A DNA stretch of 13,908 nucleotides from an uncultured Anaerocolumna sp. (GTDB lineage Bacteria > Bacillota > Clostridia > Lachnospirales > Lachnospiraceae). The notes beneath the pieces were generated by a model that saw only the letters and a list, made by a program, of their open reading frames with translations, did no database searches and was not told the DNA's origin. The DNA lies in the NCBI GenBank assembly GCA_937901695.1, contig CALDJN010000111.1, forward strand, positions 1 through 13,908, in the 5' to 3' direction. Both the position numbers and the translations under genes were made by a program. Positions within the stretch are counted from its first letter, which is position 1, and each line of letters opens with the position of its first letter. Shown one piece after another: positions 4,739 to 12,721 of the stretch.

Positions 4739-6085
4739 TTATTTTGTTCTCTCTAAAATCACATTTAAGTCTTCCACTGGTTTTACACTTTCCCAAGCTA
4801 ATCCATCATCAGAAACTTTTAATAATGACATAGATTGAGTACCAAGTCTTTGACCATCAGCATAATTTAGAGTACCACCCATTGGAATCTGGAATTCTGC
4901 AGATTCCATACCTGCAATAAAGTTTTCCCAGTTAAGGGCGCCTTCTGTTCTCTTAAGACCTTCAACCATGAAGTGTCCTGCAATCCAGCCAGCCATAGCG
5001 AAAGCATTTTTTGCGTAATCTGGTTGACCGAAGTCAGTCATACCCTTTACAAATAAATTAAGAGCTTCTGCGTCGCTTAAATCTAACCAAGCATTTGAGT
5101 AAATAGGGAATTTCTCAGTTAATGCTGCATAATCATTTGCAAAGTTAGAAATAGTTGTAGCGTCTGCATTTGAATATGTAGTAAATACAGGTTTATTTAC
5201 ACCTTGTGCAATAAGACCTTTAATAATTGTTGGTAATGTTGCCTGAATAGAAGCTGCAACGATTACATCTACATTATCTTCTTTCATCTTAAGAACTGCC
5301 GAAGATACGTCAGTAGCACCTGGATTGATTTGCTCTTTTACTACTGAATAGTCGCCGCCAAGTTTAGAAACCTGATTCTCAACACCTGCTAAAAGGTCTT
5401 TACCAGCATCATCGTTAGTATAGATAATACCGATTTTCTTGGCTTGATGTTCTTCAATTGCTCTTGCAACCATAAGTCTGCCTTCTGTTACATATATCGG
5501 TTGAACTGGGAATAATCCTTGACCTTTTGCTACAGAAGTTGCATCTTCATTATAAAGTGCTGCAATACCTGCTGCAAAATAAACAGTTGGAATACCAGTT
5601 TCTTTTAATATATCAAGTGTAGCACCAATTGTTGGTGTACCAAAGTGACCAACAATTGCGAATACCTTTTCATCATTGATTAATGTTTCAGTTGCTGCTT
5701 TACCTTTTACTGGATCAAATTCATCATCAATGTGAACAAATTCTAATTTTCTTCCTTGAACACCACCAGCATCATTTACCATTTTGAAATAAGCTTCGAT
5801 ACCTGCGTTAAATGGAACACCTACTGCTGCTAAAGCACCTGATGTAGCTGCTGCATTACCAACTTTGATTGTTGTATCCGTAACACCTTGAGAAACCTTT
5901 TCTGGTTTTTCTGTAGGTTTTTCTGTAGGAGCTTGGGTTGGCTCTTCTTTTTTGGTTTCTTTATTATCTTCTACTTTTTGTGCTGAATCAGTATTGGTTT
6001 CTTTCCCTTTTTTGTCGCAAGCTGCGAAAGAAGAAAGAACCATAACAAGAACTAATAGAACAGATACTAACTTTTTAATTTTCAT
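4739..6085 (-). CDS. livK: Branched-chain amino acid-type ABC transporter substrate-binding lipoprotein (second copy)
   Basis: Extracytoplasmic receptor of the HAAT-type importer encoded upstream, 448 aa. The N-terminus is a lipoprotein signal (MKIKK, hydrophobic stretch, FAAC with lipid-modified Cys23). It is followed by a charged Pro/Thr/Glu/Lys linker (about 24-68, including PTEKPTEKPEK) and a type I periplasmic-binding fold starting at TTIKVGNAAATSG. ATG at 6085 has AGGAG 6 nt upstream. It is the last gene of the operon, 86 bp after its closely similar paralogue, from which it differs mainly by the long linker and by scattered changes that may alter ligand choice. The ligand may be an amino acid or another small acid; family members also bind amides, urea and aromatic acids. 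The gene symbol marks family only. Confidence 0.9.
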   Translation of the reverse strand: MKIKKLVSVLLVLVMVLSSFAACDKKGKETNTDSAQKVEDNKETKKEEPTQAPTEKPTEKPEKVSQGVTDTTIKVGNAAATSGALAAVGVPFNAGIEAYFKMVNDAGGVQGRKLEFVHIDDEFDPVKGKAATETLINDEKVFAIVGHFGTPTIGATLDILKETGIPTVYFAAGIAALYNEDATSVAKGQGLFPVQPIYVTEGRLMVARAIEEHQAKKIGIIYTNDDAGKDLLAGVENQVSKLGGDYSVVKEQINPGATDVSSAVLKMKEDNVDVIVAASIQATLPTIIKGLIAQGVNKPVFTTYSNADATTISNFANDYAALTEKFPIYSNAWLDLSDAEALNLFVKGMTDFGQPDYAKNAFAMAGWIAGHFMVEGLKRTEGALNWENFIAGMESAEFQIPMGGTLNYADGQRLGTQSMSLLKVSDDGLAWESVKPVEDLNVILERTK

Positions 6086-6123
6086 ATGACTCTCCTATCT
6101 GCAATTATGCAAGTTTATTTTTT

Positions 6124-6155
6124 AAGATTCTTCGCCTTTTAGGCTCAGAATGACA
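6124..6155. repeat. Dispersed hairpin unit I between the two receptor genes
   Basis: A single copy of the GATTCTTCGCC...GGCTCAGAATGACA unit. Transcribed on the minus strand it forms ATTCT-GA-GCC, loop TAAAA, GGC-GA-AGAAT. It lies in the 86-bp spacer of the duplicated receptor genes and could separate or stabilise their transcripts. Confidence 0.85.
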
Positions 6156-6171
6156 ATGGAAACCTTAATTT

Positions 6172-7410
6172 TTATTTAGTAATTTTGTCTAAAATAACAT
6201 TTAAATCTTCAATTGGTTTAACGGTTTCCCAACCAAGAGCATCCTCTGTAACTTGAGATACAGACATGGATTGTGTTCCAAGTCTTTGACCATTAGCAAA
6301 ACTTAAGATACCTCCTAATGGATTCTGGAATGTATCCTTTTCCATAGTATCCATGAACTTCTCCCATGTATATTCGCCTTCACATCTTCTAAGATTTTCA
6401 ACAAAGATGTTAGCTGCAATCCATCCAGTCATTGCATGTACATTATCAACATACTCAGGAGTACCAAATGCCGTAATAGCATCTTGGAATTCTTTTACTT
6501 CAACTTCTTTATTACGGTCTACCCAAGTCAAAGCGTAAATTGGGAATTTTTCAGTAAGTTTAGAATAGTCAGCTGCAAAGTTAGAGATTGTAATAGGATC
6601 TGCATTTACATAAGAAGTATATACAGGTTTACTTACACCTTGGCTGATTAATCCTTTAATTATAGTAGGATATGTTGATTGGATAGCTGCTGCAATAACA
6701 GCATCTACGTTCTCCTCTTTTAACTTTAGTGCTGCAGAACTAACATCCGTAGCATCTGGGTTGATTTGTTCTTTCACTACGGTATATTCCCCACCAAGCT
6801 TAGAAATTTGATTTTCAACACCTGCTAAGATATCTTTTCCCGCATCATCGTTTGTATAAATGACACCAATTTTCTTTGCCTGATGCATTTCAATTGCTCT
6901 CGCAACCATAAGTCTTCCTTCTGTTATGTAGATAGGCTGAATTGGGAATAAGCCTTTTCCTTTTGCTGCTGAAGTTGCGTCTTCATTATAAAGAGCACCA
7001 ATTCCTGTTGCAAAGTGGACAGTAGGTATACCCGTTTCTTTTAATAAATCAAGAGTAGCTCCTACTGTTGGCGTTCCAAAATGTCCAAGAATTGCAAATA
7101 CCTTATCATCGTTAATTAAACTTTCTGTCATGGCTTTACCTTTTACTGGGTCAAATTCATCATCATAATGCACAAATTGAATTGTTTTACCGTCAATTCC
7201 GCCTTCATCATTAACCTTTTTTAAATAGGCTTGAATGCCCGAGTTAAATGGTGTACCTATTGCTGCATATTTACCTGATGTTGCTGCTACGTTACCTACT
7301 TTAATGACGGTCTCGCCAACACCTTGTGCTACTTTACTTTTCTTACCGCATCCGGAAAAAGCTAGAACGATCATAGAAAGTACCAAAACTAGTGATAAAG
7401 TTTTCTTCAT
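6172..7410 (-). CDS. livK: Branched-chain amino acid-type ABC transporter substrate-binding lipoprotein (first copy)
   Basis: Lipid-anchored receptor, 412 aa. The signal peptide MKKTLSLVLVLSMIVLAFSG is followed by Cys21 as the lipidated residue. The mature part is a type I periplasmic-binding protein of the leucine/isoleucine/valine receptor family, with the hallmark stretches IKVGNVAATSGKYAAIGTPF, FVHYDDEFDPVKGK and IGVIYTNDDAGKD. I chose ATG 7410 because it starts a canonical lipoprotein signal and lies 12 nt after AAAGGGGGA. An in-frame ATG at 7467 would overlap livF and hide the signal peptide. It lies 28 bp after livF. The protein is closely similar along its length to the next gene, indicating tandem duplication. 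Its AGGGGGA site is complementary to the C-rich loop of the candidate sRNA. Confidence 0.9.
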   Translation of the reverse strand: MKKTLSLVLVLSMIVLAFSGCGKKSKVAQGVGETVIKVGNVAATSGKYAAIGTPFNSGIQAYLKKVNDEGGIDGKTIQFVHYDDEFDPVKGKAMTESLINDDKVFAILGHFGTPTVGATLDLLKETGIPTVHFATGIGALYNEDATSAAKGKGLFPIQPIYITEGRLMVARAIEMHQAKKIGVIYTNDDAGKDILAGVENQISKLGGEYTVVKEQINPDATDVSSAALKLKEENVDAVIAAAIQSTYPTIIKGLISQGVSKPVYTSYVNADPITISNFAADYSKLTEKFPIYALTWVDRNKEVEVKEFQDAITAFGTPEYVDNVHAMTGWIAANIFVENLRRCEGEYTWEKFMDTMEKDTFQNPLGGILSFANGQRLGTQSMSVSQVTEDALGWETVKPIEDLNVILDKITK

Positions 7411-7438
7411 AAATTTGTAAATCCCCCTTTGTTTTTTT

Positions 7439-8161
7439 TTATTTTTTACCTCCCAGATATGCTTCAATAAGCTGAGGATTATTCCTTAGTTCCACAGCAC
7501 TACCTTCCATTGTTACTTTACCAACTTCCAGTACATAAGCATAATCTGCGATTTTCAAAGTTTGAAGAGCATTCTGCTCTACGATTAGCACCGTGGTTCC
7601 ATCCTGTCTGATTTCTTTAACGATTTCAAAAATGCTTTTAACTATTAAAGGTGCAAGTCCTAAAGATGGTTCATCTAATAATAAAAGCTTTGGACTTCCC
7701 ATTAGTGCCCTTCCAATTGCAAGCATTTGCTGCTCGCCACCTGAGAGTGTAGATGCAACTTGATTTTTACGTTCTTTTAATACGGGGAAATAACCATACA
7801 CTCTCTCAAAGTTTTCTTGTATTGCTTTTTTACTTTTTACGATATAGGCTCCTGTCATTAAATTTTCTTCAACAGTAAGATCCCTAAATACCTGTCTTCC
7901 TTCCGGAGATTGGATAATACCAAGTTTAGCAATTTTATTAGGCTGCATTTTAGTAATATCGTGACCGAAGAATTCCATGAAGCCGCCAGAAGCTTCTAAT
8001 ACACCGGATATTTTCCTTAAGGTAGTTGTTTTACCGGCACCATTAGATCCAAGTATCGCAACGATTTGACCCTGCCTAACATCCATATTAATTCCTTTTA
8101 AAGCTTCAATGCTTCCATAACTAACTTTAAGACCTTTAATACTTAATGCGATTTCTGACAT
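7439..8161 (-). CDS. livF: Branched-chain amino acid-type ABC transporter ATP-binding protein LivF
   Basis: One of the two ATPase subunits on the cytoplasmic face of the importer, 240 aa, standard length. Walker A GSNGAGKT is at 38-45, ABC signature LSGGEQQ at 139-145 and Walker B LLLLDEP at 159-165. The switch region reads IVEQN, with Gln in place of His, usual for LivF. The C-terminal EAYLG is typical. The ATG overlaps the livG stop by one base (TAATG), so translation is probably coupled. AAAGGGGGA stands a few nucleotides upstream. Confidence 0.95.
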   Translation of the reverse strand: MSEIALSIKGLKVSYGSIEALKGINMDVRQGQIVAILGSNGAGKTTTLRKISGVLEASGGFMEFFGHDITKMQPNKIAKLGIIQSPEGRQVFRDLTVEENLMTGAYIVKSKKAIQENFERVYGYFPVLKERKNQVASTLSGGEQQMLAIGRALMGSPKLLLLDEPSLGLAPLIVKSIFEIVKEIRQDGTTVLIVEQNALQTLKIADYAYVLEVGKVTMEGSAVELRNNPQLIEAYLGGKK

Positions 8162-8991
8162 TATTCATCCCCCTTTCCCAAATAAGCTGCCTGTACTTGC
8201 TCATTTGCCTGTATTTCCTGAGGTGTTCCTATAGCCAGCAGCTTTCCAAAGGAGATAGCACAAATTCTGTCACAAAGGTCCGTAACAAATCTCATATCAT
8301 GTTCAACTAAAAGTATGGAGCAATTAAATTTATCTTTGATTTCTCTTACCATCTCGATAAGTGCTATGGTTTCCGTATCATTTAAACCTGCGGCAGGTTC
8401 ATCTAAGATAATTAATTTAGGTTCACACATAAGGGTACGTGCAAGTTCAATTCTTTTTAGAACTCCATAAGGTTGACCTGCTACTAAATGATCCTTTATA
8501 TTATATAGCCCCATATGTTTTAAAACTTCTTCAGCTTTTTCTCTATATTTTGCTTCTTCTTTTCTTGCTTTTGGAAGTTTTAATATTTGACTAATTATTG
8601 AAGCTTCAAATTCTATGTGGCATCCTACAAGGACATTATCAACAACAGAAAGTTCTTTAATTAATTCCACATTTTGAAATGTTCTTACAAGTCCTTTCTT
8701 AATTATTTCATGAGGTTTCTTACCAACTAAATTCTCTACCTCATTTTTATTGTTTCTAAATATTACTGTCCCTCTATCCGGTTTGTAAAACTGAGTAATA
8801 CAGTTGAATACCGTAGTTTTACCTGCACCATTTGGTCCAATTAATCCGAATATCTCTTTTTCTTTAATATCAAAGGATAGTGAATCTACAGCTTTCAGTC
8901 CACCAAAGGCTATAGAAAGGTCTTCAATTTTTAGAATGGTATCTTTACCCATGGTATCTATACCATTAATTTCGTTACTATTTAATGCCAT
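8161..8991 (-). CDS. livG: Branched-chain amino acid-type ABC transporter ATP-binding protein LivG
   Basis: Second ATPase subunit, about 277 aa from this start. Walker A GPNGAGKT, Walker B LIILDEPAAGLND and the His switch LLVEHDMRF are all present. The signature segment reads QPYGVLKRIELART, where many LivG proteins have LSYG or LPYG. The start is uncertain: ATG 8991 stands about 9-12 nt after AAAGGGTGA, GTG 9000 overlaps the livM stop but is only 3 nt from the GGG, and ATG 8952 (MGKDTILKIEDLS) would give the length most common in the family. It is coupled to livM upstream and to livF downstream. Confidence 0.92.
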   Translation of the reverse strand: MALNSNEINGIDTMGKDTILKIEDLSIAFGGLKAVDSLSFDIKEKEIFGLIGPNGAGKTTVFNCITQFYKPDRGTVIFRNNKNEVENLVGKKPHEIIKKGLVRTFQNVELIKELSVVDNVLVGCHIEFEASIISQILKLPKARKEEAKYREKAEEVLKHMGLYNIKDHLVAGQPYGVLKRIELARTLMCEPKLIILDEPAAGLNDTETIALIEMVREIKDKFNCSILLVEHDMRFVTDLCDRICAISFGKLLAIGTPQEIQANEQVQAAYLGKGDE

Positions 8992-8996
8992 AGGAT

Positions 8997-10019
8997 TCAC
9001 TCACCCTTTCTCTTTTTAGTCATAAGTTTTCTTTTAACGTCGCTCCATAAATGTACAAGTCCCATTGGATAAAATAGTATGATTACTATAATTAATACAC
9101 CATTAAAGATATATGCCATACCATCTATTTGACCAATAACCGGCAGCTTTTTAAGAATAAGATCTGGTACACCAAATACGATAAAGGAACCAACTATTGT
9201 TCCTGGTATGGATCTTACACCACCGATAATAATTACAGCTAATATATTCAGGGAGAAAGCCAATGTCCAAGTATTTGGATATGTATATTTAATAAAATGC
9301 ATGTATAGCACACCACCAAGAGCTGCAAAGCCAACAGCTACTGCAAAAGCAAGAAGTCTGTATCTGTAGATATTAATACCCATTGCCTGAGCTGCTGCTT
9401 CACTTCCTCTCATAGTTGAGAGTGCTCTGCCAGTGTAACTGTTTACAAAATTGTGAGTAATAATCATAATTAAAACCAGGAATATTACTACTAAAACATA
9501 AGTTAAATTTCTGTCTAATTGAAAGAATCCTAAAAGCTTTGGATAATTAGCGCTTTTTCCTGAAAACCCATTGGTTACAAAATCTAACTCAACAAACACT
9601 TTACGAAGTATTTCTGAAATTGCAAGTGTTGCAATCGCCAGATAATATCCTTCTATTCTTAAGGAAATGAGTCCAGTAATAACTCCGATTATCATGGGAA
9701 TTGCCACTGATATAATCAAGGATATCTCAAATGGCAGTTTTAAGTCAGCCGTAAAATAAGCAGCCAAATATGTACCAAGTCCCATAAAACCTGCAGTACC
9801 TAAAGATACTAAACCGGAATATCCAACAAGTAGATTTAATCCTAAAGATACGATGGCATATATGAGTATACTTGCAAAAATCGTTATGTGGGAATATTGT
9901 ACAATTCCAATTTCTACTAGTATAGGAAGTAATAAAAGTACTATTCCAAAGAGTATATAATTTCTTATTGGATTGCCTTTTTTCATTTTAGCAATCGGTT
10001 GTTTTTGTCTCTTTTCCAA
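8997..10019 (-). CDS. livM: Branched-chain amino acid-type ABC transporter permease LivM
   Basis: Membrane permease, 340 aa, with many hydrophobic segments. The conserved block GLNLLVGYSGLVSLGTAGFM and the cytoplasmic coupling loop around RGSEAAAQAMGINIYRYR are diagnostic of LivM. A TTG start at 10019 is chosen because AGGAGG lies 8 nt upstream; the next ATG (12th codon) has no comparable site. The N-terminus is strongly basic (KRQKQPIAKMKKG), consistent with a cytoplasmic start. It begins 12 bp after livH and ends overlapping the region where livG starts. Confidence 0.94.
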   Translation of the reverse strand: MEKRQKQPIAKMKKGNPIRNYILFGIVLLLLPILVEIGIVQYSHITIFASILIYAIVSLGLNLLVGYSGLVSLGTAGFMGLGTYLAAYFTADLKLPFEISLIISVAIPMIIGVITGLISLRIEGYYLAIATLAISEILRKVFVELDFVTNGFSGKSANYPKLLGFFQLDRNLTYVLVVIFLVLIMIITHNFVNSYTGRALSTMRGSEAAAQAMGINIYRYRLLAFAVAVGFAALGGVLYMHFIKYTYPNTWTLAFSLNILAVIIIGGVRSIPGTIVGSFIVFGVPDLILKKLPVIGQIDGMAYIFNGVLIIVIILFYPMGLVHLWSDVKRKLMTKKRKGE

Positions 10020-10031
10020 GGTCTCTTCCTC

Positions 10032-10904
10032 CTATACTTTCTTAACTATTTTCTTACCAAATAAACCATTTGGTTTAAAAAGAATGACTGCCAGTATTAA
10101 TAAATAAAGTATGGAATCGCTCCAAATTGATGATATATAGAAGGAAATCAAGTTACTTGCCATACCTATTATATATGCTGCAATAACAGGTCCATAGAAA
10201 GTTTGAAATCCACCTAAAACACAGGATAATAAAGCAAGTAACTGGACACCATCCATCATGGTAAGGTTTACACTTGTAGTTGGTGCAAGCATTAAAGCTG
10301 ATAATGTACCTAATGCCGCTGCGATAGCCCATGAGCCCATAGTAATTAATGGCGTAGGAATACCCATCATTCTTGCAACAATATCATTGGATGCAGTTGC
10401 TCTAACAGACAATCCCCATTTGCTCTTTTGAAGCAAATAGAATAAAACAAGCATGATTACAATTCCAACTATAATATTAACAATTGCATTATAGGAAATA
10501 GTTGCTTCTGCTATCTTATGGCTGCCATACACGAACCTCGGAAACTGAAGTGGATCTGTACCGAATATCATTGGTGCGGCTCCAAGAAATATCATAATAA
10601 GACCCAAAGTGATAATCTGCTTTGCTACTGGATTTACCTTAATTGCTTTTGAAATAACAATTCTATCTACAAGTACGCCAACAACAAAAGCGCTTATGGC
10701 TCCAAATATGGCTACTAACCATGCAGGTAATCCTGTATTAATTAATATGAAAGTCGCAACAAAGGCATTAAACATACTTATAGTACCCTGAGCATAGTTT
10801 GTCGTATTGGATGTTCTAAATATTAATATAATACCCAATGCAGCAAGAGCATAGATTCCACCAGTTTCCAAGCTATTTAGTAGTATTTGAATTAATATAC
10901 TCAT
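10032..10904 (-). CDS. livH: Branched-chain amino acid-type ABC transporter permease LivH
   Basis: Membrane permease partner of LivM, 290 aa, standard length. N-terminal LETGGIYALAALGIILIFRT and TTNYAQGTISM are conserved in LivH, and the coupling loop is at ATASNDIVARMMGIP. The ATG immediately follows the stop codon of the KAS III-like gene (TAA ATG, no spacer) with GGGGTG 5 nt before it, so the acyl-CoA enzyme and the importer are almost certainly co-transcribed and co-translated. That tight junction is the strongest evidence that the transporter serves the CoA pathway. Confidence 0.94.
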   Translation of the reverse strand: MSILIQILLNSLETGGIYALAALGIILIFRTSNTTNYAQGTISMFNAFVATFILINTGLPAWLVAIFGAISAFVVGVLVDRIVISKAIKVNPVAKQIITLGLIMIFLGAAPMIFGTDPLQFPRFVYGSHKIAEATISYNAIVNIIVGIVIMLVLFYLLQKSKWGLSVRATASNDIVARMMGIPTPLITMGSWAIAAALGTLSALMLAPTTSVNLTMMDGVQLLALLSCVLGGFQTFYGPVIAAYIIGMASNLISFYISSIWSDSILYLLILAVILFKPNGLFGKKIVKKV

Positions 10905-11924
10905 TTAAACACCCCATTTAATTACGTTGCTAGCCCATACATAGCCAATTCCGGCTGCAATCATAGCTACTACAGAGCCATCTTTTACTTTCCCTTGCTG
11001 TAATGCAAGATGTAAGGATAAGATTTGATCAATCTGTCCTATATGACCATAATCTTCAAGATAAATACTTTGGTCTTCTTTCAGATTTAAAGTATTTAAC
11101 ATTTCCATATGGCCGGAACGTTTAATATGTAAAATTGCTAAATAATCAAGTTCGCTCTTAGAAAGTCCTGCTTCTTCAAAAGCTATATCAATGCATTTAT
11201 ACCAATTTGGCATAGATACTTCATTTAGCCTATTCTTCATTCCTACTGCATCCATTAACCTTAAGGATTTAAAAGCTTCTTCGTAATTATCCTTGGTAAT
11301 TGGATTATTGATTCCGCCAATTTCAACACCGGCTGCTCTTGCCAAAGAACCATCTGCTATAATGTGAGAACCTAATAAAAGATTCTTTCCATAGTTCTTT
11401 TTCAGAAGGATAGCACCGCCGCCAGCGCCAAGATTATACATCATAGACATATTCTTATCTGTATAATCTACAAAATCTCCATTACGGTAACCTCCAACAA
11501 CCATTACGGTATTAATTCTATCATCAGCTACCAGCATATCTTTTGCAATTTTCATAGCACCAATTGTTGTACAGCATCTGTTCTGTACATCAATTCCCCA
11601 GGCATTTACTGCACCGATTTGTCCTATGATATATAATGCAGATGTAGTTAGAGGATACTCTTTCCATTCTTCACCGATACAAAGTACAACATCGATTTCT
11701 TCCGGTTTTACTCCTGTATTCTTTAAACAATCAAGAGCAGCTCTTACACCCATTTCCTGAGTTCCATCATTCTCACCAGGAATAATTTTTTTCTTTACAC
11801 CAAGTTTACTAATAACTGCCTCTTCGGACCAAACACCATTGGTTGCCTCTGAAATTTCTTTAGCAGTCATATAATTATCTGGTAAATATATACCAGTGCC
11901 TACAATACCAACATTTACTGACAT
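10905..11924 (-). CDS. 3-oxoacyl-ACP synthase III (KAS III)-like condensing enzyme
   Basis: Thiolase-superfamily protein, 339 aa, normal KAS III length. The opening VGIVGTGIYLPDNYMTAKEI is typical. The nucleophile aligns as Cys117 in DVQNRCCTTIGAM, followed by a second Cys118. His266 in ILHIKRSG matches the first catalytic His. Where KAS III enzymes have Asn in GN, this protein has His294 in YGHIGQID. The usual FGDGAGA motif is LGAGGGA. It therefore probably condenses, transfers or cleaves an acyl-CoA rather than initiating fatty-acid synthesis; no acyl-carrier-protein or fab genes are nearby. It sits between the dehydrogenase gene and livH. ATG 11924 is preceded by a GGAAGAAGG-type site. Exact reaction unknown. 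Confidence 0.8.
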   Translation of the reverse strand: MSVNVGIVGTGIYLPDNYMTAKEISEATNGVWSEEAVISKLGVKKKIIPGENDGTQEMGVRAALDCLKNTGVKPEEIDVVLCIGEEWKEYPLTTSALYIIGQIGAVNAWGIDVQNRCCTTIGAMKIAKDMLVADDRINTVMVVGGYRNGDFVDYTDKNMSMMYNLGAGGGAILLKKNYGKNLLLGSHIIADGSLARAAGVEIGGINNPITKDNYEEAFKSLRLMDAVGMKNRLNEVSMPNWYKCIDIAFEEAGLSKSELDYLAILHIKRSGHMEMLNTLNLKEDQSIYLEDYGHIGQIDQILSLHLALQQGKVKDGSVVAMIAAGIGYVWASNVIKWGV

Positions 11925-11977
11925 TTTCCATATCCCTTCTTCCTTTTATAGTCTGTTTATTAGGTTACAAATGGTGA

Positions 11978-12697
11978 TTATAATCTCATTCCGCCATTTA
12001 CGCTTAATACGTGCCCAGTTATGTAAGATGCTTCATCAGATGCAAGGAATAGTGCAGGATATGCAATTTCCTCTGGCTGTCCTAATCTTCCAAGCATAGT
12101 TTGTTTTGCAAATCCATCTAGAAGATCCTGAGGAACCGTCTTTAAGATATCTGTCATTGTATATCCTGGAGCAATTGCATTCACTCTTACGTTTCCACCT
12201 TTTAATGCGAATTCTTTTGCCCAAGTTTTTGTCATACCTATAACACCTGCTTTCGTTGCAGCATAGTTAGCTTGACCAATGTTACCGAATTCACCAACAA
12301 CAGAAGAGATATTAATGATTGAGCCGCCACCCTGTGATTGCATTTGTGGTCCTACATATCTTGTTAAGTTAAATACACCTTTTAGGTTAACATCAATAAC
12401 TAAGTTCCATTGTTCGTCTGTCATCTTCTTTGTTAAAGAGTCTCTTGTAATACCTGCATTGTTAACTAAGACATCGATTCTACCGTACTTCTCCATTACA
12501 TAATCAAAGAATGCTTTACAGTCTTCTGTATTAGCTACATTTAATTTATATCCTTCCACATTAGGATTGCTGTAATTTAAATCTCCCATATCAACAGCTA
12601 TAACCTTTGCTCCTTCTTTTGCAAATAATTCTGCCATAGCCTGACCTAAACCTCTAGCGCCACCTGTTACAACTGCAATTTTATTTTCTAATCTCAT
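11978..12697 (-). CDS. Short-chain dehydrogenase/reductase (3-oxoacyl reductase type)
   Basis: Cytoplasmic SDR of 239 aa, FabG/PhaB-like. The cofactor motif TGGARGLG is at 11-18, NNAG at 79-82, and the catalytic tetrad is Asn104, Ser132, Tyr145, Lys149 (NYAATK). The C-terminal SYITGHVLSVNGGM is typical. The acidic residue after the second strand (Asp36 in VIAVDMGD) favours NAD(H); NADP-dependent FabG and PhaB usually have Asn/Arg or similar there. It probably interconverts a 3-hydroxyacyl-CoA and a 3-oxoacyl-CoA that the upstream thiolase makes or cleaves. AAGGAG lies about 10 nt before the ATG, and the gene is 24 bp after the thiolase gene. Confidence 0.92.
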   Translation of the reverse strand: MRLENKIAVVTGGARGLGQAMAELFAKEGAKVIAVDMGDLNYSNPNVEGYKLNVANTEDCKAFFDYVMEKYGRIDVLVNNAGITRDSLTKKMTDEQWNLVIDVNLKGVFNLTRYVGPQMQSQGGGSIINISSVVGEFGNIGQANYAATKAGVIGMTKTWAKEFALKGGNVRVNAIAPGYTMTDILKTVPQDLLDGFAKQTMLGRLGQPEEIAYPALFLASDEASYITGHVLSVNGGMRL

Positions 12698-12721
12698 TTT
12701 ACATATTCTCCTTTAATTATT

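Noticed and set aside
7411..7467. Start of the first livK at ATG 7467
   Set aside because: It overlaps the end of livF and puts a charged stretch ahead of an otherwise perfect lipoprotein signal peptide.
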